From Thioalkalivibrio sp. ALJ24 (lineage in GTDB: Bacteria; Pseudomonadota; Gammaproteobacteria; Ectothiorhodospirales; Ectothiorhodospiraceae), in NCBI RefSeq assembly GCF_000377785.1, contig NZ_KB898724.1, forward strand, positions 186,001 to 250,000: 64,000 nucleotides of DNA, given 5' to 3'. Position numbers and translations under genes: made by a program. The notes beneath the pieces are model-generated. The model did not search any database. It was not told the DNA's origin and worked only from the letters and a program-made list of their open reading frames with translations. Shown here in pieces: positions 52,870 through 62,406 of this stretch. Numbering within the stretch: the stretch's first letter is position 1; each line of letters opens with the position of its first letter.

Positions 52870-54206
52870 GCCGCGCGCCGCAGATCCCTGCCGGTGAGCT
52901 GGCCCGCCGTCGCCAGCGCCTGATGCGCGCGGTCGGGCGCGATGCCCTGATCGTGATCCCGGGCGCGGTGGAGACCACCCGCAACCGCGACGTCGAATAC
53001 CCGTTCCGGCAGAACTCCGATTTCCTCTATCTGACCGATTTCGAGGAACCGGACGCGATCGCGGTGCTGGCCCCGGGGCGCGAGGCTGGCGAATACATCC
53101 TGTTCTGCCGCGATCGGGACCCGAAGATGGAGACCTGGACCGGGCGCCGCGCGGGGCCCGACGGGGCGATGGAACACTTCGGTGCCGACTGCGCCTTCCC
53201 GGTGGACGACATCGATGAGATCCTGCCCGGTCTGCTGGAGAACCGCCGCGAGCTGTGCGCGCCGTTCGGCCGCGACGAGGGCTTCGACCGGCGGCTGTTC
53301 GGCTGGCTGCAGCAGGTACGCCGGCGCGCGGCGCGCAGCGGAGTGCCGGTGCCGCACGAGTTCGCCGCGCTGGAGCACCACCTGCACGAGCAGCGCCTGT
53401 TCAAGAAGGCCCCGGAGCTGAAGATGATGCGCCATGCCGCTTCGATCTCGGTGGGGGCGCACAAGCGCGCGATGCAGGCCTGCCGCCCGGGCATGACCGA
53501 ATACCAGGTGGCCGCCGAGATCACCCACGAGTTCCATCGCCACGGCACCGAGGCGGCATACCCGTCCATCGTCGGCGGCGGCGAGAACGGCTGCATCCTG
53601 CACTACATCGAGAACCGCGACGTGCTGCGCGACGGCGATCTGCTGCTGATCGACGCCGGCTGCGAGCACCGCGGCTACGCCTCGGACATCACCCGCACCT
53701 TCCCAGTGGGCGGGCGCTTCGGCGGGCGTCAGCGCGAGGTCTACGAGATCGTGCTGGACGCGCAGCGCGCCGCCATCGACGCGGTGCACCCCGGAAATCA
53801 CTGGAACGACCCGCACGACGTCGCGGTGCGCGAGCTGACCCGCGGGCTGCGGGATCTGGGCGTGCTCGAGGGTGAGCTGGATGCGCTGATCGAGGACGAG
53901 GCGTATCGCCCGTTCTTCATGCACCGGACCGGTCACTGGCTGGGGCTGGACGTGCACGACGTGGGCGAGTACCGCGTGGGCGAGGCCTGGCGGCAGCTGG
54001 AACCAGGGATGGTGATGACCGTCGAGCCCGGACTGTATTTCGGCCCGTACTGCGAGGCCCCGGAGGACCTGCGCGGGATCGGCGTGCGCATCGAGGACGA
54101 CGTGGCGGTGACCCGCGACGGGCACGAGGTCTTGACCGAGGCCTGCCCCAAGACCGTGGAGGCCATCGAGGCCTGCATGGCCGAAGGCGCCGCCGGACGC
54201 CGCTGA
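52866..54206 (+). CDS. pepP: Xaa-Pro aminopeptidase P
   Basis: A 446-residue M24B metallopeptidase removing N-terminal residues before proline. The N-terminal domain (about 1-170; RNRDVEYPFRQNSDFLYLTDFEEPDA) precedes the pita-bread catalytic domain. Its dinuclear metal ligands lie in DGDLLLIDAGCEHRGYASDITRTFP (two Asp), HRTGHWLGLDVHDVG (His), VEPGLYF (Glu) and IRIEDD-type VRIEDDVAV (Glu). It lies between ygfB and ubiH as in E. coli. Confidence 0.97.
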   Translation: MSRAPQIPAGELARRRQRLMRAVGRDALIVIPGAVETTRNRDVEYPFRQNSDFLYLTDFEEPDAIAVLAPGREAGEYILFCRDRDPKMETWTGRRAGPDGAMEHFGADCAFPVDDIDEILPGLLENRRELCAPFGRDEGFDRRLFGWLQQVRRRAARSGVPVPHEFAALEHHLHEQRLFKKAPELKMMRHAASISVGAHKRAMQACRPGMTEYQVAAEITHEFHRHGTEAAYPSIVGGGENGCILHYIENRDVLRDGDLLLIDAGCEHRGYASDITRTFPVGGRFGGRQREVYEIVLDAQRAAIDAVHPGNHWNDPHDVAVRELTRGLRDLGVLEGELDALIEDEAYRPFFMHRTGHWLGLDVHDVGEYRVGEAWRQLEPGMVMTVEPGLYFGPYCEAPEDLRGIGVRIEDDVAVTRDGHEVLTEACPKTVEAIEACMAEGAAGRR

Positions 54207-54218
54207 GAAAGGGAACGC

Positions 54219-55484
54219 ATGGAAGCCACCGTGAATCACGAGGCGCAGACCGATATCGCCGTGGTCGGTGGCGGGCCGGTGGGCGGCCTGATGGCCTGCA
54301 CGCTGGCGCGCGCCGGTTACACGGTCAGCCTGTTCGAGCGCGGACCGGCGCCGGAGCCGGGCGCGTCGCGCGCGGACACCCGGGGCTACGCCCTGGCGGC
54401 CGGCTCGGTGACCTTGCTGGATGACCTCGGCTACTGGGCGGAACTGGCCGCTACCGCCGCGCCCATCCGCCGCATCGTGGTCAGCCGCCGCGGCGGGCTG
54501 GGGCGGGTGCGCATGGATGCCGCCCGGATGGGCTTCGAGGCCCTGGGGCAGGTGGTTCCGGCCGCGGCGCTGGATCCCCTGCTGGCGCGGGCCCGGGATG
54601 CGGCGGGGGTGGAGAGTCATCACGCCACCACCCTGGTGGATGCGGAGGCGGCCGCGGACGGCGCGCGCCGCCTTTACCTGGAGGGGCCCAACGGGGCGTG
54701 GTCCTGCCGCGCACGGCTGCTGATCGCCGCCGACGGCGTGGGCTCGCCGACCCGCGAGGCGCTGGGGATCCCGGTGCAGCGCCACCGCTACGATGCCGAT
54801 GCCCTGGTGTTCGACGTGCGGCCCTCGCGTGCGCACGACGGCGAGGCCTTCGAACGCTTTACCGACGAGGGGCCGCTGGCGCTGCTGCCGCAGGCCGACG
54901 GGCGCATGAACGTGGTCTGGGTCGCCCCGACGGAGGTCTGTGACGCCCGCCTGGAGATGGATGAACCGGCGCGCATGGCCGCGCTGCAGGAACGCTTTGG
55001 CTGGGCACTGGGACGGCTGCACCCGGCGGGCGACGTGCTGCGCTTCCCGCTGCAGCGGATGCATGCGCCGCAGCCGTTCGCCGAGCGCGCGCTGCTGCTG
55101 GGCAACGCCGCCCACTCGGTGCATCCGGTGGCGGGGCAGGGGCTGAACCTGGCGCTGCGCGACGTGGCCGATCTGCTCGGTGTGCTGCGCGATGGCGCGC
55201 AGCCCGACGGACGCCCCGCGTTCGTGGCCGATCCCGGCGGGCGGCACGTGCTGGAGGCCTGGGCGCGCCGGCGCGAGGGCGACATCCGCCGCATCGTCGG
55301 GGTGACCGATTTCCTCGCCCGCGGGATGCGCCATGTTGACGGGCTGCTGGGCCATGCCCTGGGGCTGGGCATGATGACGGTCGACCGGGTGCCGCCGCTG
55401 CGCGATGCCTTCGCGCGCGGGGCGATGGGGCTGCGGCCGGTGCCGCGGCATACCCTGTCGCGGCTGCCGGGGGCGCGGGCATGA
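54219..55484 (+). CDS. ubiH: Ubiquinone hydroxylase UbiH
   Basis: A 421-residue FAD monooxygenase of ubiquinone synthesis (2-octaprenyl-6-methoxyphenol hydroxylase). The dinucleotide-binding GGGPVGGLMACTLARAG is near the N terminus, ADGVGSPTREALGI is the DG motif, and LLLGNAAHSVHPVAGQGLNLALRDV is the second FAD motif. The GNAA variant is typical of UbiH, whereas the next gene has GDAA. AAAGGGAA precedes the ATG and the stop overlaps ubiI. Confidence 0.92.
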   Translation: MEATVNHEAQTDIAVVGGGPVGGLMACTLARAGYTVSLFERGPAPEPGASRADTRGYALAAGSVTLLDDLGYWAELAATAAPIRRIVVSRRGGLGRVRMDAARMGFEALGQVVPAAALDPLLARARDAAGVESHHATTLVDAEAAADGARRLYLEGPNGAWSCRARLLIAADGVGSPTREALGIPVQRHRYDADALVFDVRPSRAHDGEAFERFTDEGPLALLPQADGRMNVVWVAPTEVCDARLEMDEPARMAALQERFGWALGRLHPAGDVLRFPLQRMHAPQPFAERALLLGNAAHSVHPVAGQGLNLALRDVADLLGVLRDGAQPDGRPAFVADPGGRHVLEAWARRREGDIRRIVGVTDFLARGMRHVDGLLGHALGLGMMTVDRVPPLRDAFARGAMGLRPVPRHTLSRLPGARA

Positions 55485-56677
55485 CGCGCGCCGGCGAGCC
55501 GCTGGACGTGCTGGTGGTGGGCGGTGGCGCCACCGGCCTGGCTACCGCCCTGGGCTGCGCCCGCGCGGGCATGCGGGTGGCGGTGCTGGAGCGCGGACCG
55601 GCACCGGCGTTCGATCCGGCGACTGCCCCGGTGACCCGGGTGGTCACGCTCAACGCCGCGGCCATGGGCCTGCTGGATCGCCTGGGGGTGCAGGAGGCCC
55701 TGGCGGCGAACCGCGCCCATGCGTTCTCCGGCATGCAGGTGTGGGACGCGCACGGACCCGCGCATATCCGCTTCGACGCGGATGATATGGGCGTGCCCGA
55801 ACTCGGCTGGACGGTGGAGAACGCGGCGCTGGAGGCGGTGCTGTGGCAGGCCCTGCGCGAGCGCGGCGTGGCGCTGTGGCAGGAGACCGCGTGGCGCAGC
55901 GTGGACCCGCGGCCCGATCGGGTGGATATCCATGCCGAGGGGCATGCGCCGCTGGCCTCGTCGCGCCTGGTGGTGGCGGCCGACGGCGCACGTTCGGCCC
56001 TGCGTGAACGCGCGGGCATCGCCGTGAGCGAGCGCCCGTATCACGCGCGCGGGGTGGTGGCCACGGTGGAGACCGCGCAGGGGCATGGCGACACCGCCTG
56101 GCAGCGCTTCGACGACGAGCGCATCCTGGCCTTCCTGCCGCTGGCCGACGGGCGCTGCTCGATCGTCTGGTCGCTGCCGGAGCTCGAGGCCGATGACGTG
56201 ATGGCGATGGATGACCCGACCTTCATCCGCGAGCTGTCGGGCGCGATCGACGGCGGGCCCGGTCCGGTGACGGGGACCTCGCCGCGTGCCAGCTTCCCGC
56301 TGGTGGCGCGCCACGCGCGCGATTACTTTTCCGGGCGGGTGGTGCTGGTCGGGGACGCGGCGCACACCATCCATCCGCTGGCGGGGCAGGGGCTCAATCT
56401 GGGGCTGGCGGACGTCGACGCGCTGCTGCGCCAGCTCGCCGGCCCCAACCGGCGTGACCCCGGCGATCCGCGCGGGCTGCGTGCCTACACCCGTGCGCGG
56501 CGCCCGGAGAATGCGATGATGCAACGCGCGATGGACGGCTTTCGCCTGCTGTTCGGTGCCCGCCGCGCCGGTCTGCCGGAGCTGCGCGGGGTCGGGGTGC
56601 GGCTGGTGGACGGGCTGCTCCCGGTCAAGCGCCAGCTCGCGCTGCGCGCGTTCGGTCTGGACGGCATCCGTCGCTGA
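55481..56677 (+). CDS. ubiI: Ubiquinone hydroxylase UbiI/VisC-like
   Basis: A 398-residue FAD monooxygenase paralogous to UbiH, probably the C5-hydroxylase of ubiquinone synthesis. It has VVGGGATGLATALGCARAG, VVAADGARSALRER and VVLVGDAAHTIHPLAGQGLNLGLADVDAL. Position after ubiH and before the gcv genes is that of E. coli visC/ubiI; UbiF cannot be excluded by sequence alone. The ATG overlaps the ubiH stop. Confidence 0.88.
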   Translation: MTRAGEPLDVLVVGGGATGLATALGCARAGMRVAVLERGPAPAFDPATAPVTRVVTLNAAAMGLLDRLGVQEALAANRAHAFSGMQVWDAHGPAHIRFDADDMGVPELGWTVENAALEAVLWQALRERGVALWQETAWRSVDPRPDRVDIHAEGHAPLASSRLVVAADGARSALRERAGIAVSERPYHARGVVATVETAQGHGDTAWQRFDDERILAFLPLADGRCSIVWSLPELEADDVMAMDDPTFIRELSGAIDGGPGPVTGTSPRASFPLVARHARDYFSGRVVLVGDAAHTIHPLAGQGLNLGLADVDALLRQLAGPNRRDPGDPRGLRAYTRARRPENAMMQRAMDGFRLLFGARRAGLPELRGVGVRLVDGLLPVKRQLALRAFGLDGIRR

Positions 56678-56786
56678 TCCATGGGCCCGATCCCATGTAC
56701 CCGGCGTGAACCGGGGCATTGGGTTCCGGCGGCTGATCGCCTATAATCGGAAACACGTCAGCGGAGCCGAATCTCCGCACATCGTC

Positions 56787-56990
56787 CTGGAAGAGTTCTG
56801 CCGCGCTGCGCCTCGGGCGCGCGCCGCAGACGCCGAAGGCGCAACATCCGCCCGGAATCGCTCAGGCTTCAGGACCGGGATGATGAAACGACGGACTCTG
56901 GAGAGCGGCCGGCAGACGGCCCACCGAAGGGGGCGATCGCCCGGGTCCACAGGACCGCGGGGCGCGCAAACTCTCAGGTTTCAGGACAGA
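56787..56990 (+). promoter_or_regulatory. Tandem glycine riboswitch upstream of gcvT
   Basis: Two glycine aptamers follow each other. The first runs about 56787-56880 (GGAAGAG, GACGCCGAAGGCGC, CGCTCAGGCTTCAGGACCGGGA) and the second about 56896-56990 (GGAGAG, CCCACCGAAGGGGGC, AAACTCTCAGGTTTCAGGACAGAG). These are the conserved cores of the family, joined by a short linker. An intrinsic terminator begins immediately after, so control is by transcription termination. The controlled genes are gcvT-gcvH-gcvPA-tpx-gcvPB, which degrade glycine, so activation by glycine is expected. Confidence 0.95.
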
Positions 56991-57029
56991 GGGGCGGTCG
57001 GCAGTAATCCTGCCGGCCGCCCTTTTTTT
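56991..57029 (+). terminator. Riboswitch-controlled terminator (expression platform)
   Basis: A 13-bp stem (56992-57004 with 57010-57022, one G-U) with a taatc loop is followed by seven T. Its 5' arm adjoins the P1 3' strand of aptamer 2, and its 3' arm is also perfectly complementary to 56905-56915 inside aptamer 2, so alternative pairings can decide whether it forms. Confidence 0.92.
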
Positions 57030-57083
57030 ATGCGCGGATGACCGCGACGCCATCGACGCCGGAACAACTGCAGGACGAAAAGC

Positions 57084-58187
57084 ATGACGCTGAAGAAAAC
57101 CCCGCTCCATGCCGCCCACGAACGCGCCGGCGCCAAGCTGGTCGATTTCGCCGGCTGGGAGATGCCGCTGCATTACGGTTCGCAGATGGAAGAGCACAAG
57201 AAGGTGCGCGCCGGCGCCGGCATGTTCGACGTTTCGCACATGCGCGTGGTCGACATCCATGGACCGCAGGCGCAGGCCTTCCTGCGCTACCTGCTGGCCA
57301 ACGACGTGGCCAAGCTCAAGACCGAAGGCCGCGCGCTGTACAGCTGCATGCTGAACGAGCGCGGCGGCGTGATCGACGACCTGATCATCTACTGGCTGGG
57401 TGGTGACGCCTACCGCGCGGTGGTCAACGCCGCTACCGCCGAGGGCGACATCGCCCACATGCAGTCCGTGGCGCAGGACTTCGACGTGCGCGTGGAGCCG
57501 CGTCCGGAGTTCGCGCTGATCGCGGTACAGGGCCCCGAGGCGGTCGCGAAGACGCTGCCGCTGCTGCCGGAAGACCTGCGCGGCGCGGGCGAGCTCAAGC
57601 CGTTCTCCGCGCTGTGGAACGACCAGTGGTTCGTTGCGCGCACCGGCTATACCGGCGAGGACGGCTTCGAGGTGATGCTGCCGGCCGCGGAGGCCGAGGG
57701 TTTCTGGCAGGCGCTGCTGGACGCCGGGGTCGACCCGGTTGGCCTGGGCGCGCGCGACACCCTGCGCCTGGAGGCGGGGATGAATCTCTACGGCACCGAC
57801 ATGGACACCGAGATCAGTCCGCTGACCGCCAACCTCGGCTGGACCGTGGCGCTGAAGGACGCCGAGCGTGATTTCATCGGCCGTGCGGCCATCGAACGCG
57901 AAAAGGCCGCGGGCGTGCAGCAGCGCCTGGTCGGCGTGGTCCTGGAAGGCCGCGGCGTGCTGCGCGGCGGGACGCGCATCGTGACCGACGCCGGCGACGG
58001 CGAGGTGACCTCGGGCAGCTTCGCGCCCAGCCTGGGCGTGTCCGTCGGCTTCGCCCGGGTCCCGGCGGCCGCGGCCGATGCCGAGCGCCTGGAGGCGGAG
58101 ATCCGCGGGAAGCGCCTGCCGGTGCGTGTCGTGCGCCCGGTGTTCGTGCGCAACGGCGAGCCGCAGATCGAACTGCCTTCCGCCTGA
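57084..58187 (+). CDS. gcvT: Glycine cleavage system T protein (aminomethyltransferase)
   Basis: A 367-residue enzyme transferring the methylene group from the lipoyl arm of H protein to tetrahydrofolate. It starts KKTPLHAAHERAGAKLVDFAGWEMPLHYGS and has FDVSHMRVVDIHGP, YTGEDGFEVMLPA, LGARDTLRLEAGMNLYGTDMD and the FIGRAAIEREK segment. Start at 57084 follows the terminator by 54 bp. First gene of the glycine-induced operon. Confidence 0.97.
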   Translation: MTLKKTPLHAAHERAGAKLVDFAGWEMPLHYGSQMEEHKKVRAGAGMFDVSHMRVVDIHGPQAQAFLRYLLANDVAKLKTEGRALYSCMLNERGGVIDDLIIYWLGGDAYRAVVNAATAEGDIAHMQSVAQDFDVRVEPRPEFALIAVQGPEAVAKTLPLLPEDLRGAGELKPFSALWNDQWFVARTGYTGEDGFEVMLPAAEAEGFWQALLDAGVDPVGLGARDTLRLEAGMNLYGTDMDTEISPLTANLGWTVALKDAERDFIGRAAIEREKAAGVQQRLVGVVLEGRGVLRGGTRIVTDAGDGEVTSGSFAPSLGVSVGFARVPAAAADAERLEAEIRGKRLPVRVVRPVFVRNGEPQIELPSA

Positions 58188-58259
58188 CGCGGACCGTACA
58201 ATTGCAGTGCGCAGTGGCTACACTGCGTACCCGGGTTTCAACGCTATAAGGATGAAGTC

Positions 58260-58652
58260 ATGAGCGAAGCACCGAAGGACCTGAAATACACCAAGAGCCA
58301 TGAATGGGTTCGTACCGAGGACGATGGCACCGTGACCGTCGGCATCACCGACCACGCCCAGGAACTGCTGGGGGATCTGGTGTTCGTCGAGGCCCCGGAG
58401 GCCGGCAGCAGCGTGGAGGCCGGTGCGGCCTGCGCCACGGTCGAGTCGGTCAAGGCCGCCTCCGACATCTACGCCCCGATCGCGGGTGAGGTGACCGAGG
58501 CCAACGAGGAGCTGGCCGACAGCCCCGAGAAGGTCAACGAGTCGCCCTTCGATGAAGGCTGGCTGTTCCGGATGAAGCCGGCGAACGCCGGGGATCTGGA
58601 CGGCCTGATGGACGCGGACGCCTACGCCGCGCACGTCGAAGCCGAATCCTGA
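58260..58652 (+). CDS. gcvH: Glycine cleavage system H protein
   Basis: A 130-residue lipoyl carrier that shuttles the aminomethyl intermediate among P, T and L proteins. The lipoylated residue is Lys65 in [15 protein letters not shown], and [35 protein letters not shown] is diagnostic (seen as KSHEWV and GITDHAQ). Length is normal. AAGGATG precedes the ATG, 72 bp after gcvT. Confidence 0.98.
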   Translation: MSEAPKDLKYTKSHEWVRTEDDGTVTVGITDHAQELLGDLVFVEAPEAGSSVEAGAACATVESVKAASDIYAPIAGEVTEANEELADSPEKVNESPFDEGWLFRMKPANAGDLDGLMDADAYAAHVEAES

Positions 58653-58737
58653 AGCCACCGGCGGCGGTCGGACCCCGGTGCCGGTGCGGCATCGGGGCGC
58701 CGCCGAAGAACTTCGCGTCAGCGAAAGCGAGAAAGTC

Positions 58738-60096
58738 ATGCCGTTTATCCCGCATACCGAAGAAGACATCCGTTCGATGCTCGAGTCCATCGGCGCCGAC
58801 TCCGTGGAGGATCTGTTCGACGAGATCCCGGCCGGTCTGCGCGCGCCACCGCTGGACGGCATCCCCGAGGGTCTCAACGAAATGGGGATCTCCCGCCTGA
58901 TGCAGGAGCGGGCCGCCCGTGACGGCATGCCCTCGAATTTCATCGGCGCCGGGGCGTACGAGCACCACATCCCGGCGGCCGTGTGGCAGATCGCCACCCG
59001 CGGCGAGTACTACAGCGCCTACACGCCCTACCAGGCGGAGGCGTCGCAGGGCACGCTGCAGCTGATCTACGAATACCAGACCATGATGGCCCGCCTGACC
59101 GGCATGGAGGCCTCCAACGCCTCGCTGTATGACGGCGCGTCCGCGCTGGCCGAGGCCGTGCTGATGGCGGTGCGTGTGAACCGCCGCTCGAAGAGCAAGC
59201 GGGTGCTGGTCCCGGGGGCGCTGAATCCGGTGTACCGCCGCGTGATCGACACCCTGATCGGCAACCAGGGCATCGAGCTGATCGAGGTCCCGTTCGACGA
59301 GACCACCGGCCAGACCCCGGTGGAGGCGCTGGCCGCGCACGCCGACGACGACATCACCGCGATGATCATCAGCCAGCCGAACTTCTTCGGCATCCTCGAG
59401 GACGTGGACGGCCTGACCGGCTGGGCCGAGGAGCGCGAAGTCCCGGTGATCGGCGTGGTCAATCCGGTCTCGCTGGCGCTGCTGAAGCCACCGGGCGAGT
59501 GGGGCGGCAACGGCGTCGACATCGTGGTGGGCGAGGGCCAGCCGCTGGGCGCGCCGTTGTCCTCCGGCGGGCCGTATTTCGGTTTCATGACCACGCGCAA
59601 GAAGCATATCCGGCAGATGCCGGGGCGCATCGTCGGTCGTGCCGAGGATGCCGACGGCAAGTCGGGCTTCGTGCTGACGCTGCAGGCCCGCGAGCAGCAC
59701 ATCCGCCGCTCCAAGGCCACATCCAACATCTGCACCAACCAGGGGCTGGTCGTGACGGCCGCGACCATCCACATGTCCATGCTGGGCGACGAGGGCCTGA
59801 CCCGGGTGGCCGAGGCCTGCTACGCCAACACCCATGCACTGGTGGAAAAGCTCGCCGCGAAGGGCATCAAGCCGCGTTTCACCGGCGAGTACTTCCACGA
59901 GGTGGCGCTGGATTTCGGTGGCGATGCCGCCGGGCAGCTGCAGGCAATGGCCGATGCCGGCGTGCTCGCCGGGCATGACCTGGGCCGGGACTATCCGGCG
60001 CTGGACGGCTGCGTGCTGGCCTGCGTCACCGAGACCAAGAACGAGAACGATCTGGAGCAGTACGTGGCTGCCTGCGAGAAGGCCCGCGCGGCCTGA
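58738..60096 (+). CDS. gcvPA: Glycine dehydrogenase (decarboxylating) subunit 1
   Basis: A 452-residue N-terminal half of P protein, which is one chain in E. coli but split here. It begins [19 protein letters not shown] and has [38 protein letters not shown], recognisable as [11 protein letters not shown], plus [21 protein letters not shown]-type [12 protein letters not shown]. It lacks the PLP lysine, which is in subunit 2. Start at 58738 gives the conserved N terminus. Confidence 0.97.
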   Translation: MPFIPHTEEDIRSMLESIGADSVEDLFDEIPAGLRAPPLDGIPEGLNEMGISRLMQERAARDGMPSNFIGAGAYEHHIPAAVWQIATRGEYYSAYTPYQAEASQGTLQLIYEYQTMMARLTGMEASNASLYDGASALAEAVLMAVRVNRRSKSKRVLVPGALNPVYRRVIDTLIGNQGIELIEVPFDETTGQTPVEALAAHADDDITAMIISQPNFFGILEDVDGLTGWAEEREVPVIGVVNPVSLALLKPPGEWGGNGVDIVVGEGQPLGAPLSSGGPYFGFMTTRKKHIRQMPGRIVGRAEDADGKSGFVLTLQAREQHIRRSKATSNICTNQGLVVTAATIHMSMLGDEGLTRVAEACYANTHALVEKLAAKGIKPRFTGEYFHEVALDFGGDAAGQLQAMADAGVLAGHDLGRDYPALDGCVLACVTETKNENDLEQYVAACEKARAA

Positions 60097-60149
60097 GCGG
60101 GGAGCCATTTCACGCGACGTGCAATACCCCAACCGCCGAGGAGGCTGAC

Positions 60150-60677
60150 ATGGCCGAGACCAAGCTGCAGGGCAACACGATCCACACCAACGGCGACCTG
60201 CCCCACGTGGGCTCGCCGGCTCCGGACTTCAAGCTGACGGGCAAGGACCTCAACGATGTCACGCTTGCCGATTTCGGCGACAAGCGCAAGCTGATCTACA
60301 TCGTGCCCAGTCTCGACACGCCGGTGTGTGCCGAGTCGACCAAGAAGCTCAACCAGTTCGTCGAGCAGCGCCCCGACGTGCATGCGCTGATCGTCTCCGC
60401 CGACCTGCCCTTCGCGATGGACCGTTTCTGTTCGGTGGAGGGGCTGGAGCGCGTCACGGTGCTGTCGATGATGCGTGATCGCAACTTTGCCAAGGACTAC
60501 GGCGTGCTGATCCAGGACGGTCCGCTGGCCGGGGTCACGGCCCGCGCGATGCTGGTGCTGGATGCCGACAACCTGGTGATGCATGCCCAGCTGGTCCCCG
60601 AGATCGGCGACGAACCCGACTACGACGCGGTCTTCGCCGCGCTGGACGACCGGGCGACGCTGAGCCCGACCCAGTAA
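60150..60677 (+). CDS. tpx: Thiol peroxidase Tpx
   Basis: A 175-residue atypical 2-Cys peroxiredoxin. Peroxidatic Cys60 is in [18 protein letters not shown] and resolving Cys94 in [12 protein letters not shown], matching E. coli Cys61/Cys95. [23 protein letters not shown] is the usual start. AGGAGG precedes the ATG at good spacing. It is set between gcvPA and gcvPB with gaps of 53 and 83 bp, so glycine induction would also raise this peroxidase. Confidence 0.97.
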   Translation: MAETKLQGNTIHTNGDLPHVGSPAPDFKLTGKDLNDVTLADFGDKRKLIYIVPSLDTPVCAESTKKLNQFVEQRPDVHALIVSADLPFAMDRFCSVEGLERVTVLSMMRDRNFAKDYGVLIQDGPLAGVTARAMLVLDADNLVMHAQLVPEIGDEPDYDAVFAALDDRATLSPTQ

Positions 60678-60760
60678 CGCGACAGGCCTCCGGCGCGCCC
60701 CGCGCGGTCGAGATCCGCCGGGGCGCGCCGTCTACCCGAATACCGAAGCGAGAAACCGCC

Positions 60761-62272
60761 ATGAACACCACGGAAACCAAGCTGATCTTCGAACATTCCC
60801 ACGCCGGTCGCTCCGCCGTGGCCCAGGCCCCGCAGGCGCACGCGGCCACGGCCATCCCCGCGCACCTGCGGCGGAAATCGGCGCCCGGCCTGCCGGCCGC
60901 CTCGGAGCTGGACGTGGTGCGTCACTACACGCGGCTGTCGCAGAAGAATTTCTCCATCGACACCGAGTTCTATCCGCTGGGCTCGTGCACGATGAAATAC
61001 AACCCGCGCGCCTGTAACAGCCTCGCGATGCTGCCCGGGTTCCTGAACCGTCATCCGCTGGCCCCCGCCAGCCACAGCCAGGGCTTCCTGCAGACCATGT
61101 ACGAGCTGCAGGAGATGCTGCGCGAGGTCACCGGGATGCAGGATGTGTCGCTGGCGCCGATGGCGGGCGCGCAGGGCGAGTTCACCGGCGTGGCCATGAT
61201 CCGCGCCTATCACGATGCCCGGGGCGACACCGAGCGTCGCGAGATCATCGTCCCCGACGCCGCGCACGGTACCAACCCGGCCACCGCGATCATGTGCGGC
61301 TACGAGGTGCGCGAGATCCCCACCGACGAGACCGGGGACGTGAACCTCGAGGCACTCAAGGAGGCCGTCGGTCCGCAGACCGCCGGTATCATGCTCACCA
61401 ATCCGTCCACCGTGGGCGTGTTCGAGCGCCGCATCGAGGAGATCGCGAAGATCGTGCACGACGCCGGCGGCCTGCTGTACTACGACGGCGCCAACCTCAA
61501 TGCCATCCTCGGCAAGGTGCGCCCGGGCGACATGGGCTTCGACGTGATCCACATGAACCTGCACAAGACCTTCTCCACGCCGCACGGCGGGGGCGGTCCG
61601 GGCTCCGGCGCGGTGGGCGTGGGCGAGCGGCTGCTGCCGTACATGCCGGTGCCGCACGTGGAGCAGGACGGGCAGGGTGGCTACCGCCTGGCCGACGAGG
61701 CCGACCGGCCCGAGACCATCGGCCGGCTGTCGGCGTTCATGGGCAACCCGGGGGTGCTGCTGCGCGCCTATGTGTACATGCGCATGCTGGGCCGCGAAGG
61801 CATGGTGCGGGTGTCGGAGTTCGCCACCCTCAATGCCAACTACCTTGCGCGAGAGCTGAAGGCCGCCGGCTTCGATCTGGCCTATCCGGAACGCCGTGCG
61901 ACCCACGAGTTCATCGTCACGCTGAAGAAGCAGGCGAAGGAGACCGGCCTGACCGCCGGAGACGTGGCCAAGCGGCTGCTGGATCACGGGTTCCATGCGC
62001 CCACCACCTACTTCCCGCTGCTGGTGCCGGAATGCCTGCTGGTGGAGCCGACCGAGAGCGAGTCCAAGGAGACCCTGGACGCCTTTGTCGAGGCGATGGC
62101 CTGCATCCTGGCCGAATCGGCGGACGACATCGACACCATCAAGTCGTCGCCGCACAACCTGCCGAACCGCCGCTTCAACGAGGTGGCGGCGGCCAAGGCA
62201 CTCGACCTGGTGTACCAGGAACCTGCGGACGACTCCGCCGACGCACAACCGCGCAGCGGTACCCACGGCTGA
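60761..62272 (+). CDS. gcvPB: Glycine dehydrogenase (decarboxylating) subunit 2
   Basis: A 503-residue C-terminal half of split P protein with PLP on Lys269 ([19 protein letters not shown]). [22 protein letters not shown] and [16 protein letters not shown] are conserved. With subunit 1 it decarboxylates glycine and loads the aminomethyl group on GcvH. It closes the operon and is followed by an intrinsic terminator. Confidence 0.97.
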   Translation: MNTTETKLIFEHSHAGRSAVAQAPQAHAATAIPAHLRRKSAPGLPAASELDVVRHYTRLSQKNFSIDTEFYPLGSCTMKYNPRACNSLAMLPGFLNRHPLAPASHSQGFLQTMYELQEMLREVTGMQDVSLAPMAGAQGEFTGVAMIRAYHDARGDTERREIIVPDAAHGTNPATAIMCGYEVREIPTDETGDVNLEALKEAVGPQTAGIMLTNPSTVGVFERRIEEIAKIVHDAGGLLYYDGANLNAILGKVRPGDMGFDVIHMNLHKTFSTPHGGGGPGSGAVGVGERLLPYMPVPHVEQDGQGGYRLADEADRPETIGRLSAFMGNPGVLLRAYVYMRMLGREGMVRVSEFATLNANYLARELKAAGFDLAYPERRATHEFIVTLKKQAKETGLTAGDVAKRLLDHGFHAPTTYFPLLVPECLLVEPTESESKETLDAFVEAMACILAESADDIDTIKSSPHNLPNRRFNEVAAAKALDLVYQEPADDSADAQPRSGTHG

Positions 62273-62303
62273 CGCGCCCGGTTTCTGCGGTCGATGTCAC
62301 GAG

Positions 62304-62330
62304 AACGCCCCCGATCCGGGGGCGTTTCTG
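62304..62330 (+). terminator. Terminator of the gcv operon
   Basis: A ten-bp stem (aacgcccccg / cgggggcgtt) closed by a three-base loop is followed by TTTCTGTTT. Confidence 0.85.
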
Positions 62331-62406
62331 TTTGCGCGCGTGTCGGTGCCTCAGTGCCATGCTAGGGTAAAAGACCGAGGAGACTGAGCAGGAAGGTACC
62401 GATTCG

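Noticed and set aside
52242-55451. A 1069-codon antisense frame across ygfB, pepP and ubiH
   Set aside because: The sense-strand genes have intact motifs and conserved order; this is a shadow.
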